Below, one piece after another: positions 60,001 to 62,817 of a DNA stretch of 64,000 nt. Made by a program: the position numbers and the translations under genes. Position 1 is the stretch's first letter. Every line of letters starts with the position of its first letter. The DNA comes from Motacilla alba alba. Its lineage: Eukaryota > Chordata > Aves > Passeriformes > Motacillidae. The notes under the pieces are model-generated. The model ran no database searches, was not told the DNA's origin, and saw only the letters and a program-made list of their open reading frames with translations. The stretch lies in contig NC_052018.1 of assembly GCF_015832195.1 (NCBI RefSeq), positions 65,037,666-65,101,665 of the forward strand, read 5' to 3'.

Positions 60001-62817
60001 TTTTTTTTTTGCTTTGAGTTATGAGTTTTTTTTAATGAACAAACCATGAATGATAAATATATCTGTATGCTTAATAAAACAGGATCTTTCACCACTTGCT
60101 AACATGATTTGAATTCCATGCAAGTTAGTGCTGTATTTTGTTATGTCCAGGCCCAAGAAATACATTGGCTGCAAGACCTCCAATGTGAAACTGCTTATCT
60201 TTGATTTGTGAGTGGCTGAGTGTGAGGCAATTGAAGGTTGATAGTGTAATATGTTTTTTTGACAGAGAGCGAAGGAGGATGTGTTGCAGAAGGAGGTGAG
60301 GGTGAAGATTCTGAAGGACAATATCAAGATGTTGGCCACCAAAGTGCCGTCCAGTGGTCAGGACCTGGCGACTGAGTTGAATGTCGTGCTGGAGAACTAC
60401 CAGCTACTGTGCAATCGGATCCGGGGGAAATGCCACACTTTGGAGGCAAGAATGATAGCTTTCTGCTTAGAGATACCTGTTCAATTCCTTTATTGATGTT
60501 CTGGATGAGGGTATCAAGTCTACCCTTAATAAACTTGTGGATGACACCAAGCTGGGTGGAAGTATTGATCTGCTGGGGTGTAGGAAGGCTCTGCAGAGGA
60601 ATCTGGACAGGCTGATTTGGTGGGCTGAAGCCAAAGGTATGAGGTTCAACAAGACCAAGTACCAGGTGCTGCACTTGGGTCATAACAACCTCATGTAGTG
60701 CTACAGCCTGCGGAAAGAGTGGCTGGAAGATGTCCAATGAAAAAAGGACCCAAGAATGCTGATACACACCCACGGAATGTGAGCCAGCAATGTGCCCTGG
60801 CGGCTCAGAATGGCATCTTGGCATGTGTTAGACGTAGTGTGGCCAGCAGGGCTGGGGAAGTGATTGTCCCTCTGTATGTACTTGGTGCTGGTGGGGCCAC
60901 ACCTTGAATGCATTGTCCAGTTCTGGGCCTCTCACTAAAAGGAGGACTTTGGGGTGCTGAGAAGGGCAGCAAAGCTGGTTGGAAGGTTTGGAGCACAAGT
61001 GCTATGAGGAGCTCCTGAGGGAGCTGCGAGTGTTTAGTGTGGAGAAAAAGAGGCTGAGGGGTGACCTTATTGCTCTCTACAACTGCATGAAAGGAGAGTG
61101 TAGCCAGGTGTGGTTTGGCCTCTTCTCTGAGGCCAGGGGCATGATGAGAGGAAATGGTTTCAAGCTGGTCCAGAGGAGGTTTATGTTGGGCATTGGGAAG
61201 AATTTCTTCACAGAAAGAATGATTAAACATTGGAATGGACTGCCTAGAGAGGTAGTTGGATTCACTGTCCCTGAAGGTGTTTAAGGCAAGAGTGAATGTG
61301 GCATTTAGTACCATGGTCTTGTTGACAAAATGGTGTTTGGTCACAGATTGGACTGGATGATCTCTCAGATCTTTTCCAACCTAAGTGATTCTGTGATTTT
61401 GTAAAGTGAGGTCAGGTGGCACAAGAGGGGAGTGGAGAAGGACACTAAAAATGTCTGAATACAGCAGCTTCAGCACAAATGCCTGTTACTCCTTTCCAAG
61501 ATTACTTTCCCTTGAAATTATGTATTTGGAATCCATGAGACACCATCTAGCTTTGTTATTATAATTGTATTTGATGCTTCTGCAAATAAGTAAACTTGTC
61601 TCACAGAGCTGTTATTGAGCTTTGTGTCTTCCAAAATGGAATTTACCAAAAATTAAAGGTTGAAATCCAATAATAATTAGGACAAGAGGTTATGGTCTGG
61701 GGTAGAGTGTGTGTGTGTCCTGTCTGTCAAAAAGGATCAAATGCATTTTATGTTCTTACATAGTTATATGAACCTTTATGTCAGTGATAGTTTTAACACA
61801 AGTTTAGTTAGTGACTGCTGTGCTCCTTTCTCTGTATTTTCTTGATAGATCTGCATGTTTTTGTATCTAGAACATACTGTACTGTGACATGTTTCTTAAT
61901 ATTTTCTACTTGTCTCTTTTAGCTGATTTCTCGGACACATATCTTTAAGTTGTTCATAGGGTATTTGAGCTATGCCTGGCATTCTAGGCTAATTCTATTC
62001 TTTTCTGTTGCTCCTAGGAAGTGTGGTCCTGTTGGATTGAGCTGCTTCAGTATCTTGATTTAGAAACAGCTTGGCTAAACAATCTGGAAGAAAGAGTGCA
62101 AATGACAGGAAATCTGCCTGATAAATTGGATGCTGTCAATGATGCTCTTGAGGTACTATAATAATTCTATCAGATAAGTAATTTTTCAGATAGCTCTGTT
62201 TAAAGAAACCTAAAATTCTGCACTTCAGTAGCATACTGAAATGTGCTGGATATTCTGATTCTTCACATTAAATGAACATACTAATCTAAATTGAAAATGG
62301 AGATTTGTAAGAATCTCCACCAAATCTTTTACTGGACTTTTACTGTATGTGATAGTGCCATACTTGGTACTGTGATAAAACCGTATGCTCTCTCCTGGCC
62401 TGTGTAAATTGGTTAATTCCTTCCAGGGCTATAGCGGTATGAAATTATGAGAGTAGGCAAAAAGTGCTGTGAAGTCTGATACTCTAAAGTAAAATTACCT
62501 CTGTGCCATAATGCCATGTGCCATTATGAATTAAGCCATAACTGATTTATGCTTTTAGAGCACTCTCGAGACAGTTGAAGTGTTAAACTTGTGTAAACAA
62601 CCAGATTTCCAGCTCTGAAAATGCAGTAATATTCAGTGTCTTGACCTTTAAAACTTTTTCTAATTAGTCCCTGGAATCAGTCCTGCGTCACCCAGCTGAT
62701 AATCGCACCCAGATTCGGGAACTCGGGCAGACATTGATTGATGGAGGGATTCTTGATGACATCATCAGTGAAAAATTGGAAGCTTTCAATGCCCGCTATG
62801 AGGAATTGAGTCACCTG
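5031..62817 (+). CDS. UTRN: Utrophin, partial spliced coding sequence (27 internal exons)
   Basis: Utrophin is the autosomal paralogue of dystrophin. It links cortical F-actin to the dystroglycan complex at the membrane and is concentrated at neuromuscular and myotendinous junctions (family knowledge). The 27 exons listed separately join into 1,296 codons with no stop and compatible phases. Order: two calponin-homology domains (about residues 5-109 and 124-229), hinge 1 (about 230-285), spectrin repeats 1-3 (about 286-610), a proline-rich linker (about 611-664), then spectrin repeats 4 to part of 9. Motifs such as [47 protein letters not shown] and [14 protein letters not shown] identify utrophin rather than dystrophin. 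The absence of the long dystrophin exon 9-10 linker agrees. Both ends of the protein lie outside the window. All introns are GT-AG except one GC-AG (60446-62017). The reading frame looks intact, so I infer a functional gene. Confidence 0.97.
5942..5964. repeat. Poly-T run (23)
   Basis: Uninterrupted T-run on the coding strand of the gene, with no SINE body next to it. Confidence 0.95.
9679..9699. repeat. Poly-T run (21)
   Basis: Uninterrupted T-run on the coding strand of the gene. Confidence 0.95.
11256..11690. repeat. 40-bp near-perfect inverted repeat with 355-bp spacer
   Basis: Left arm 11256-11295 begins AGGACTTTCTCAAGCACTAG. Right arm 11651-11690 begins TGCCTCTACCAGGCTCAGCT. The reverse complement of the right arm matches the left at 39 of 40 positions; the single mismatch puts A11282 opposite C11664. 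The similarity stops sharply on both sides. I see no target-site duplication, so a transposon origin is not supported. The spacer holds a 10-bp direct repeat (GTACTGTTAC at 11488 and 11528). Confidence 0.95.
14070..14107. repeat. Compound poly-T (12 and 20)
   Basis: 12 T, then GTGTGG, then 20 T, followed by a long pyrimidine-rich (C/T) stretch to about 14170. Confidence 0.95.
16703..17360 (+). mobile_element. CR1 LINE fragment, sense, both ends truncated
   Basis: Reading the + strand gives damaged CR1 reverse-transcriptase motifs: AFDGVSHNI at the start, a broken VPQ segment near 16881, and FADDT near 16962. Then come CR1 downstream motifs, ending at the segment around GCTCTGGAGAGGCCCACACT. 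The CR1 3' end is missing. Several frameshifts and stops make it inactive. AT-rich TAGATAAT repeats interrupt it near 17143-17175. Boundaries are approximate. Confidence 0.85.
17669..18870 (-). mobile_element. CR1 LINE fragment, antisense, 5'-truncated
   Basis: On the + strand it begins with the inverted CR1 3' end (ATCACAGAATGGTTAAGGTT, then GGAAGGGACC) and runs into reverse transcriptase on the minus strand. Visible motifs are [10 protein letters not shown] (about 18780-18830), [28 protein letters not shown] and FIDDTKLGG. The catalytic box reads FIDD rather than the usual FADD. Stops and frameshifts separate the parts, so it is a dead 1.2-kb copy of a roughly 4.5-kb element. The right boundary could extend to about 18935. 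Confidence 0.92.
20250..20342 (+). CDS. UTRN: UTRN exon, CH1 (dystrophin exon 3 equivalent)
   Basis: 93 bp, residues 22-52, phase 0 at both ends. The acceptor is ttctgctgcag and the donor gtaaga. It encodes the CH1 core with [19 protein letters not shown], the conserved calponin-homology helix found in dystrophin, utrophin and alpha-actinin. The length equals dystrophin exon 3. Confidence 0.96.
20343..21785 (+). other. UTRN intron, 1.4 kb
   Basis: Noncoding, AT-rich. No repeat element or secondary gene recognised. ORFs on the minus strand here are short and match nothing I know. Confidence 0.85.
21786..21863 (+). CDS. UTRN: UTRN exon, CH1 (dystrophin exon 4 equivalent)
   Basis: 78 bp, residues 53-78, phase 0 at both ends. 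The acceptor is ttattttcag and the donor gtgagc. It encodes [20 protein letters not shown] and then VLHQNN, matching utrophin CH1. The length equals dystrophin exon 4. Confidence 0.96.
21864..23595 (+). other. UTRN intron, 1.7 kb
   Basis: Noncoding, AT-rich. Nothing recognised beyond short A/T runs. Confidence 0.85.
23596..23688 (+). CDS. UTRN: UTRN exon, end of CH1 with actin-binding site 2
   Basis: 93 bp, residues 79-109, phase 0. The acceptor is cctctccag and the donor gtgaga. It encodes [20 protein letters not shown] and then [11 protein letters not shown]. The last helix, with the following VKDVMK, forms the main actin-contacting surface of CH1 (family knowledge). The length equals dystrophin exon 5. 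Confidence 0.97.
23689..24548 (+). other. UTRN intron, 0.86 kb
   Basis: Noncoding. Nothing recognised. Confidence 0.85.
24549..24721 (+). CDS. UTRN: UTRN exon, inter-CH linker and start of CH2
   Basis: 173 bp, residues 110-167, ending in phase 2 (Lys split AA/A). The acceptor is tcttgcag and the donor gtaagt. It encodes [20 protein letters not shown], then [12 protein letters not shown] and the CH2 signature [20 protein letters not shown]. The length equals dystrophin exon 6. Met codons inside the exon are internal residues, not starts. Confidence 0.97.
24722..28107 (+). other. UTRN intron, 3.4 kb
   Basis: Noncoding. It contains an abutting acceptor and donor at 26879/26880. A GC-richer stretch at 27210-27660 has a 175-codon antisense ORF without recognisable homology. 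No CR1 piece seen. Confidence 0.8.
28108..28223 (+). CDS. UTRN: UTRN exon, CH2 (dystrophin exon 7 equivalent)
   Basis: 116 bp, residues 167-206, entering in phase 2 and leaving in phase 1. It encodes [20 protein letters not shown] and then [18 protein letters not shown] of CH2. One codon shorter than dystrophin exon 7 (119 bp). The donor, AAG/gtggga, lacks the usual A at +3 and +4 and is weaker than most in this gene. Confidence 0.95.
28224..29208 (+). other. UTRN intron, 1.0 kb
   Basis: Noncoding. It holds the longest A-run of the window (14 A, 28717-28730) and a strong acceptor-like site near 28513 followed by a poor donor. Confidence 0.85.
29209..29372 (+). CDS. UTRN: UTRN exon, end of CH2 (dystrophin exon 8 equivalent)
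   Basis: 164 bp, residues 206-260, entering in phase 1 and leaving in phase 0. The acceptor is ttcatgcag and the donor gtgtgt. It encodes [20 protein letters not shown] and then [20 protein letters not shown], the last CH2 helices and the first part of hinge 1. Six codons shorter than dystrophin exon 8. The hinge segment after [10 protein letters not shown] (EDGEFSMQQ) is the most diverged part against human utrophin. Confidence 0.95.
29373..29974 (+). other. UTRN intron, 0.6 kb
   Basis: Noncoding, T-rich. Nothing recognised. Confidence 0.85.
29975..30178 (+). CDS. UTRN: UTRN exon, hinge 1 and start of spectrin repeat 1
   Basis: 204 bp, residues 261-328, phase 0. The acceptor is ggctgcctag and the donor gtaagc. 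It encodes an acidic hinge, the utrophin marker [20 protein letters not shown], then the first helix of spectrin repeat 1 ([20 protein letters not shown]). It replaces dystrophin exons 9 and 10, whose combined length is 318 bp, so the hinge is much shorter than in dystrophin. Confidence 0.96.
30179..31168 (+). other. UTRN intron, 1.0 kb
   Basis: Noncoding. Nothing recognised. Confidence 0.85.
31169..31350 (+). CDS. UTRN: UTRN exon, spectrin repeat 1 (dystrophin exon 11 equivalent)
   Basis: 182 bp, residues 329-389, ending in phase 2 (Arg split CG/C). The acceptor is accatttccag and the donor gtgagt. It encodes [20 protein letters not shown] and then [20 protein letters not shown], helices B and C of repeat 1 with the conserved Trp. 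The length equals dystrophin exon 11. A second AG at 31169-31170 would break the frame, so 31169 is the start. Confidence 0.96.
31351..32061 (+). other. UTRN intron, 0.7 kb
   Basis: Noncoding. Contains an 18-T run at 31536-31553; otherwise nothing recognised. Confidence 0.85.
31536..31553. repeat. Poly-T run (18)
   Basis: Uninterrupted T-run about 185 bp after the exon ending 31350. Confidence 0.95.
32062..32212 (+). CDS. UTRN: UTRN exon, spectrin repeat 2 start (dystrophin exon 12 equivalent)
   Basis: 151 bp, residues 389-439, entering in phase 2 and leaving in phase 0. The acceptor is tccccctgcag and the donor gtaaac. It encodes [20 protein letters not shown] and then [20 protein letters not shown]. 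The Gln/Leu-rich helix A with its Trp is typical of dystrophin-family repeats. The length equals dystrophin exon 12. Confidence 0.96.
32213..33628 (+). other. UTRN intron, 1.4 kb
   Basis: Noncoding. A possible old antisense CR1 3' end lies at about 32594-32655; otherwise nothing recognised. Confidence 0.8.
32594..32655 (-). mobile_element. Possible degenerate CR1 3' end, antisense
   Basis: AGATCATCAGGGCCTTCCAA followed by GTCATCAATTCCAGTCCCTG resembles an old inverted CR1 3' end. Too short and diverged to be sure. Confidence 0.3.
33629..33748 (+). CDS. UTRN: UTRN exon, spectrin repeat 2 (dystrophin exon 13 equivalent)
   Basis: 120 bp, residues 440-479, phase 0. The acceptor is ttcttgtag and the donor gtaaaa. 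It encodes [20 protein letters not shown] and then [20 protein letters not shown], nearly the same as mammalian utrophin. The length equals dystrophin exon 13. Confidence 0.96.
33749..34490 (+). other. UTRN intron, 0.74 kb
   Basis: Noncoding, AT-rich. Nothing recognised. Confidence 0.85.
34491..34592 (+). CDS. UTRN: UTRN exon, end of spectrin repeat 2 (dystrophin exon 14 equivalent)
   Basis: 102 bp, residues 480-513, phase 0. The acceptor is gtgcttttgtag and the donor gtgagt. It encodes [20 protein letters not shown] and then [14 protein letters not shown], the last helix of repeat 2 and the junction to repeat 3. The length equals dystrophin exon 14. Confidence 0.96.
34593..37479 (+). other. 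UTRN intron, 2.9 kb
   Basis: Noncoding. An A-rich stretch (12 A, GG, 9 A) lies at 36869-36891. No CR1 or exon recognised. Confidence 0.85.
37480..37587 (+). CDS. UTRN: UTRN exon, spectrin repeat 3 start (dystrophin exon 15 equivalent)
   Basis: 108 bp, residues 514-549, phase 0. The acceptor is tgatctgcag and the donor gtgagt. It encodes [20 protein letters not shown] and then [16 protein letters not shown], helix A and the A-B loop of repeat 3. The length equals dystrophin exon 15. Confidence 0.96.
37588..38161 (+). other. UTRN intron, 0.57 kb
   Basis: Noncoding. Nothing recognised. Confidence 0.85.
38162..38341 (+). CDS. UTRN: UTRN exon, spectrin repeat 3 (dystrophin exon 16 equivalent)
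   Basis: 180 bp, residues 550-609, phase 0. The acceptor is tttaactacag and the donor gtaatt. It encodes [20 protein letters not shown] and then [20 protein letters not shown], helices B and C of repeat 3 with the conserved RWD. The length equals dystrophin exon 16. Confidence 0.96.
38342..39621 (+). other. UTRN intron, 1.3 kb
   Basis: Noncoding. Nothing recognised. Confidence 0.85.
39622..39788 (+). CDS. UTRN: UTRN exon, proline-rich linker at the hinge 2 position
   Basis: 167 bp, residues 610-665, ending in phase 2 (Lys split AA/G). The acceptor is ttttgtatag and the donor gtaagt. It encodes [20 protein letters not shown] and later [18 protein letters not shown]. The poly-Pro/Lys motif matches the utrophin linker between repeats 3 and 4, where dystrophin has hinge 2. 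Three codons shorter than dystrophin exon 17. The middle of the exon is one of the most diverged stretches in the window, and the poly-Pro run is broken by one Leu. Confidence 0.94.
39894..39968 (+). mobile_element. Short CR1 3' tail, sense
   Basis: The sequence ATCCCTTCCAACCCTAACAA followed by TTCTGTGATTCTTTG is the typical terminal segment of avian CR1, including the octamer-like tail. Only about 75 bp remain, about 105 bp after the exon ending 39788. Confidence 0.8.
40366..40742 (-). mobile_element. CR1 3' end, antisense
   Basis: The + strand reads CATAGGATCATTTGGGCTGG, then AAGGGACCTCAAAGATCATC, then the CR1 3' UTR region (CCAACCTCCCTGCTATGGAC, ACAGCCTGTTCCAGTATCCC). About 0.38 kb of the 3' region remains. 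There is no reverse-transcriptase part. Confidence 0.92.
41436..41477. repeat. 21-bp tandem duplication
   Basis: Two adjacent 21-bp units with the shared ending CCATCTCTCAAG, differing at two positions (CA in the first, TG in the second). Confidence 0.9.
42090..42213 (+). CDS. UTRN: UTRN exon, spectrin repeat 4 start (dystrophin exon 18 equivalent)
   Basis: 124 bp, residues 665-706, entering in phase 2 and leaving in phase 0. The acceptor is ttttaaactag and the donor gtaaaa. It encodes [20 protein letters not shown] and then [17 protein letters not shown], helix A of repeat 4. The length equals dystrophin exon 18. Confidence 0.94.
42214..43972 (+). other. UTRN intron, 1.8 kb
   Basis: Noncoding. 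Nothing recognised. Confidence 0.85.
43973..44060 (+). CDS. UTRN: UTRN exon, spectrin repeat 4 (dystrophin exon 19 equivalent)
   Basis: 88 bp, residues 707-736, leaving in phase 1 (Glu split G/AA). The acceptor is cactttgaag, which is purine-interrupted, and the donor is gtaagc. It encodes [20 protein letters not shown] and then HILLEQMGK, helix B of repeat 4. The length equals dystrophin exon 19. Confidence 0.94.
44061..45827 (+). other. UTRN intron, 1.8 kb
   Basis: Noncoding. A GC-richer stretch at about 45245-45590 carries overlapping ORFs on both strands but nothing recognisable. Confidence 0.85.
45828..46063 (+). CDS. UTRN: UTRN exon, spectrin repeats 4-5 (dystrophin exon 20 equivalent)
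   Basis: 236 bp, residues 736-814, entering in phase 1 and leaving in phase 0. The acceptor is tctttgtag and the donor gtaagt. It encodes [20 protein letters not shown], then [20 protein letters not shown] and a Ser-rich loop ending at CQ. Two codons shorter than dystrophin exon 20. The frame stays open for 63 codons past the donor, to a stop at 46253-46255, but splicing to the next exon restores the utrophin alignment (CQ/EELTNL). Confidence 0.95.
46064..46310 (+). other. UTRN intron, 247 bp, the shortest
   Basis: The first 189 bases stay open in the frame of the upstream exon, with a stop at 46253-46255. At 46272 a good acceptor (gtgttttcag) is followed after one base by a good donor (gtaagt), 38 nt before the true acceptor. 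Confidence 0.85.
46311..46491 (+). CDS. UTRN: UTRN exon, spectrin repeat 5 (dystrophin exon 21 equivalent)
   Basis: 181 bp, residues 815-875, leaving in phase 1 (Glu split G/AG). The acceptor is tcttttacag and the donor gtaaat. It encodes [20 protein letters not shown] and then [20 protein letters not shown]. The length equals dystrophin exon 21. It lies only 247 bp after the previous exon, the shortest intron in the window. Confidence 0.95.
47990..48020. repeat. Poly-T run (31), the longest in the window
   Basis: Uninterrupted T-run followed by GCCCCCC. No recognisable element beside it. Confidence 0.95.
48540..48830. repeat. AT-rich low-complexity block
   Basis: Dominated by TATA, TGTG and TAGATA words. 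It includes a near-duplicate of TTTAAATACTAT at about 48767 and 48808. Confidence 0.7.
49110..49255 (+). CDS. UTRN: UTRN exon, spectrin repeat 6 start (dystrophin exon 22 equivalent)
   Basis: 146 bp, residues 875-923, entering in phase 1 and leaving in phase 0. The acceptor is catggtaccag and the donor gtaact. It encodes [20 protein letters not shown] and then [20 protein letters not shown]. The 49110 start gives the same length as dystrophin exon 22 and the same residue count as human utrophin. A second in-frame acceptor (acag, ending 49115) would remove two residues. The exon is clearly richer in GC and CpG than its flanks. Confidence 0.93.
51649..51700. repeat. 25-27 bp imperfect tandem duplication
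   Basis: Both units begin AGTATCACTCTTCAC and end TCTGCACA. The first (51649-51675) is two bases longer than the second (51676-51700). It lies 100 bp before a coding exon. Confidence 0.9.
51772..51787. repeat. Poly-T run (16) in a polypyrimidine tract
   Basis: Lies 13 nt before the first base of the exon at 51801, so it forms most of that acceptor's polypyrimidine tract. Confidence 0.95.
51801..52013 (+). CDS. UTRN: UTRN exon, spectrin repeat 6 (dystrophin exon 23 equivalent)
   Basis: 213 bp, residues 924-994, phase 0. The acceptor tgttgtag follows a run of 16 T; the donor is gtaaaa. It encodes [20 protein letters not shown], then [20 protein letters not shown] and [20 protein letters not shown]. 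The length equals dystrophin exon 23. Confidence 0.96.
52014..55867 (+). other. UTRN intron, 3.9 kb, with one CR1 piece
   Basis: Noncoding. It contains a sense CR1 3' end (53895-54226) and a CCTT/CCCT-rich stretch near 55063-55088. Confidence 0.85.
53895..54226 (+). mobile_element. CR1 3' end, sense
   Basis: Starts at about CTTATAGCAGCATTCCAGTA and ends TATTCCAACCCAGACCATTC then TGTGA, the CR1 3' end. It includes the segment AGACACTGGAACATGTTGTC common to CR1 3' regions. 5'-truncated to about 0.33 kb. Confidence 0.92.
55868..55981 (+). CDS. UTRN: UTRN exon, spectrin repeat 7 start (dystrophin exon 24 equivalent)
   Basis: 114 bp, residues 995-1032, phase 0. The acceptor is atatttgatttag and the donor gtgagt. 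It encodes [20 protein letters not shown] and then [18 protein letters not shown], helix A of repeat 7. The length equals dystrophin exon 24. Confidence 0.95.
55982..56798 (+). other. UTRN intron, 0.8 kb
   Basis: Noncoding. Nothing recognised. Confidence 0.85.
56799..56954 (+). CDS. UTRN: UTRN exon, spectrin repeat 7 (dystrophin exon 25 equivalent)
   Basis: 156 bp, residues 1033-1084, phase 0. The acceptor is gtgtgttcag and the donor gtgagt. It encodes [20 protein letters not shown] and then [20 protein letters not shown], helices B and C of repeat 7. The length equals dystrophin exon 25. The Met at its first codon is internal. Confidence 0.95.
56955..57836 (+). other. UTRN intron, 0.9 kb
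   Basis: Noncoding. Nothing recognised. Confidence 0.85.
57837..58007 (+). CDS. UTRN: UTRN exon, spectrin repeats 7-8 (dystrophin exon 26 equivalent)
   Basis: 171 bp, residues 1085-1141, phase 0. The acceptor is ttggactctag. It encodes [20 protein letters not shown], then [20 protein letters not shown] and [17 protein letters not shown], nearly the same as mammalian utrophin. The length equals dystrophin exon 26. The donor, AAG/gtcagc, has C at +3 and is weak. Confidence 0.96.
58008..60265 (+). other. UTRN intron, 2.3 kb
   Basis: Noncoding. A possible degenerate antisense CR1 3' end lies at about 58546-58610; otherwise nothing recognised. Confidence 0.8.
58546..58610 (-). mobile_element. 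Possible degenerate CR1 3' end, antisense
   Basis: ATCAGTTGGAAGAGATCCAA and AAGGATCAGTGAGTG resemble the inverted CR1 3' end, but divergence is high and the piece is short. Confidence 0.35.
60266..60445 (+). CDS. UTRN: UTRN exon, spectrin repeat 8, with a GC donor (dystrophin exon 27 equivalent)
   Basis: 180 bp, residues 1142-1201, phase 0. The acceptor is tttttttgacag. It encodes [20 protein letters not shown], then [20 protein letters not shown] and [13 protein letters not shown]. One codon shorter than dystrophin exon 27. The exon must end at GAG (60445) to join [10 protein letters not shown], and the next bases are gcaaga, so this is a GC donor. No GT nearby gives the right join. The frame stays open for 16 codons into the intron, to a TGA at 60494-60496 inside a CR1 insertion. 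Confidence 0.95.
60446..60451 (+). promoter_or_regulatory. Non-canonical GC splice donor
   Basis: Exon GAG followed by gcaaga. The join GAG/GAAGTGTGG is fixed by the utrophin protein (CHTLE/EVWSC), so the intron must start with GC. The remaining bases (G at -1, A at +3 and +4, G at +5) fit the GC-AG consensus. Confidence 0.93.
60474..61403 (+). mobile_element. CR1 LINE fragment, sense, inserted beside a utrophin exon
   Basis: The 5' end is truncated inside reverse transcriptase (damaged FIDVLDEG and LVDDTKLGG near 60490-60560). It runs through CR1 downstream motifs ([14 protein letters not shown] near 61240-61281) to the 3' end, ATCTTTTCCAACCTAAGTGA then TTCTGTGATTTTG. Internal stops make it inactive. 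The left boundary is only about 28 nt past the GC donor at 60446 and is uncertain by about 10 nt. Confidence 0.92.
62018..62152 (+). CDS. UTRN: UTRN exon, repeat 8/9 junction (dystrophin exon 28 equivalent)
   Basis: 135 bp, residues 1202-1246, phase 0. The acceptor is ttgctcctag and the donor gtacta. It encodes [20 protein letters not shown] and then [20 protein letters not shown], matching utrophin. The length equals dystrophin exon 28. The Met-Thr-Gly-Asn segment differs from the mammalian loop. Confidence 0.95.
62153..62667 (+). other. UTRN intron, 0.5 kb
   Basis: Noncoding. Nothing recognised. Confidence 0.85.
62668..62817 (+). CDS. UTRN: UTRN exon, spectrin repeat 9 (dystrophin exon 29 equivalent)
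   Basis: 150 bp, residues 1247-1296, phase 0. The acceptor is tttttctaattag and the donor gtaaga. It encodes [20 protein letters not shown], then [20 protein letters not shown] and [10 protein letters not shown], the best conserved exon in the window. The length equals dystrophin exon 29. It is the last coding exon here; the gene continues past 64000. Confidence 0.97.

Larger units (their letters stand above)
60446..62017 (+). other. UTRN GC-AG intron, 1.6 kb, mostly CR1
   Basis: It begins gcaaga and ends cctag. A sense CR1 (about 60474-61403) fills more than half of it, starting close to the donor. The remainder to 62017 has nothing recognisable apart from a short (GT)n near 61708. Confidence 0.9.

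Noticed and set aside
60805..61344. Antisense ORF of 179 codons as a gene
   Set aside because: It is the reverse strand of a CR1 element.
5031..62817. Dystrophin (DMD) instead of utrophin
   Set aside because: The sequence follows utrophin at diagnostic places ([17 protein letters not shown] in hinge 1, the PPPP-KKRQ linker, [18 protein letters not shown]). The long hinge 1 of dystrophin exons 9-10 is absent.
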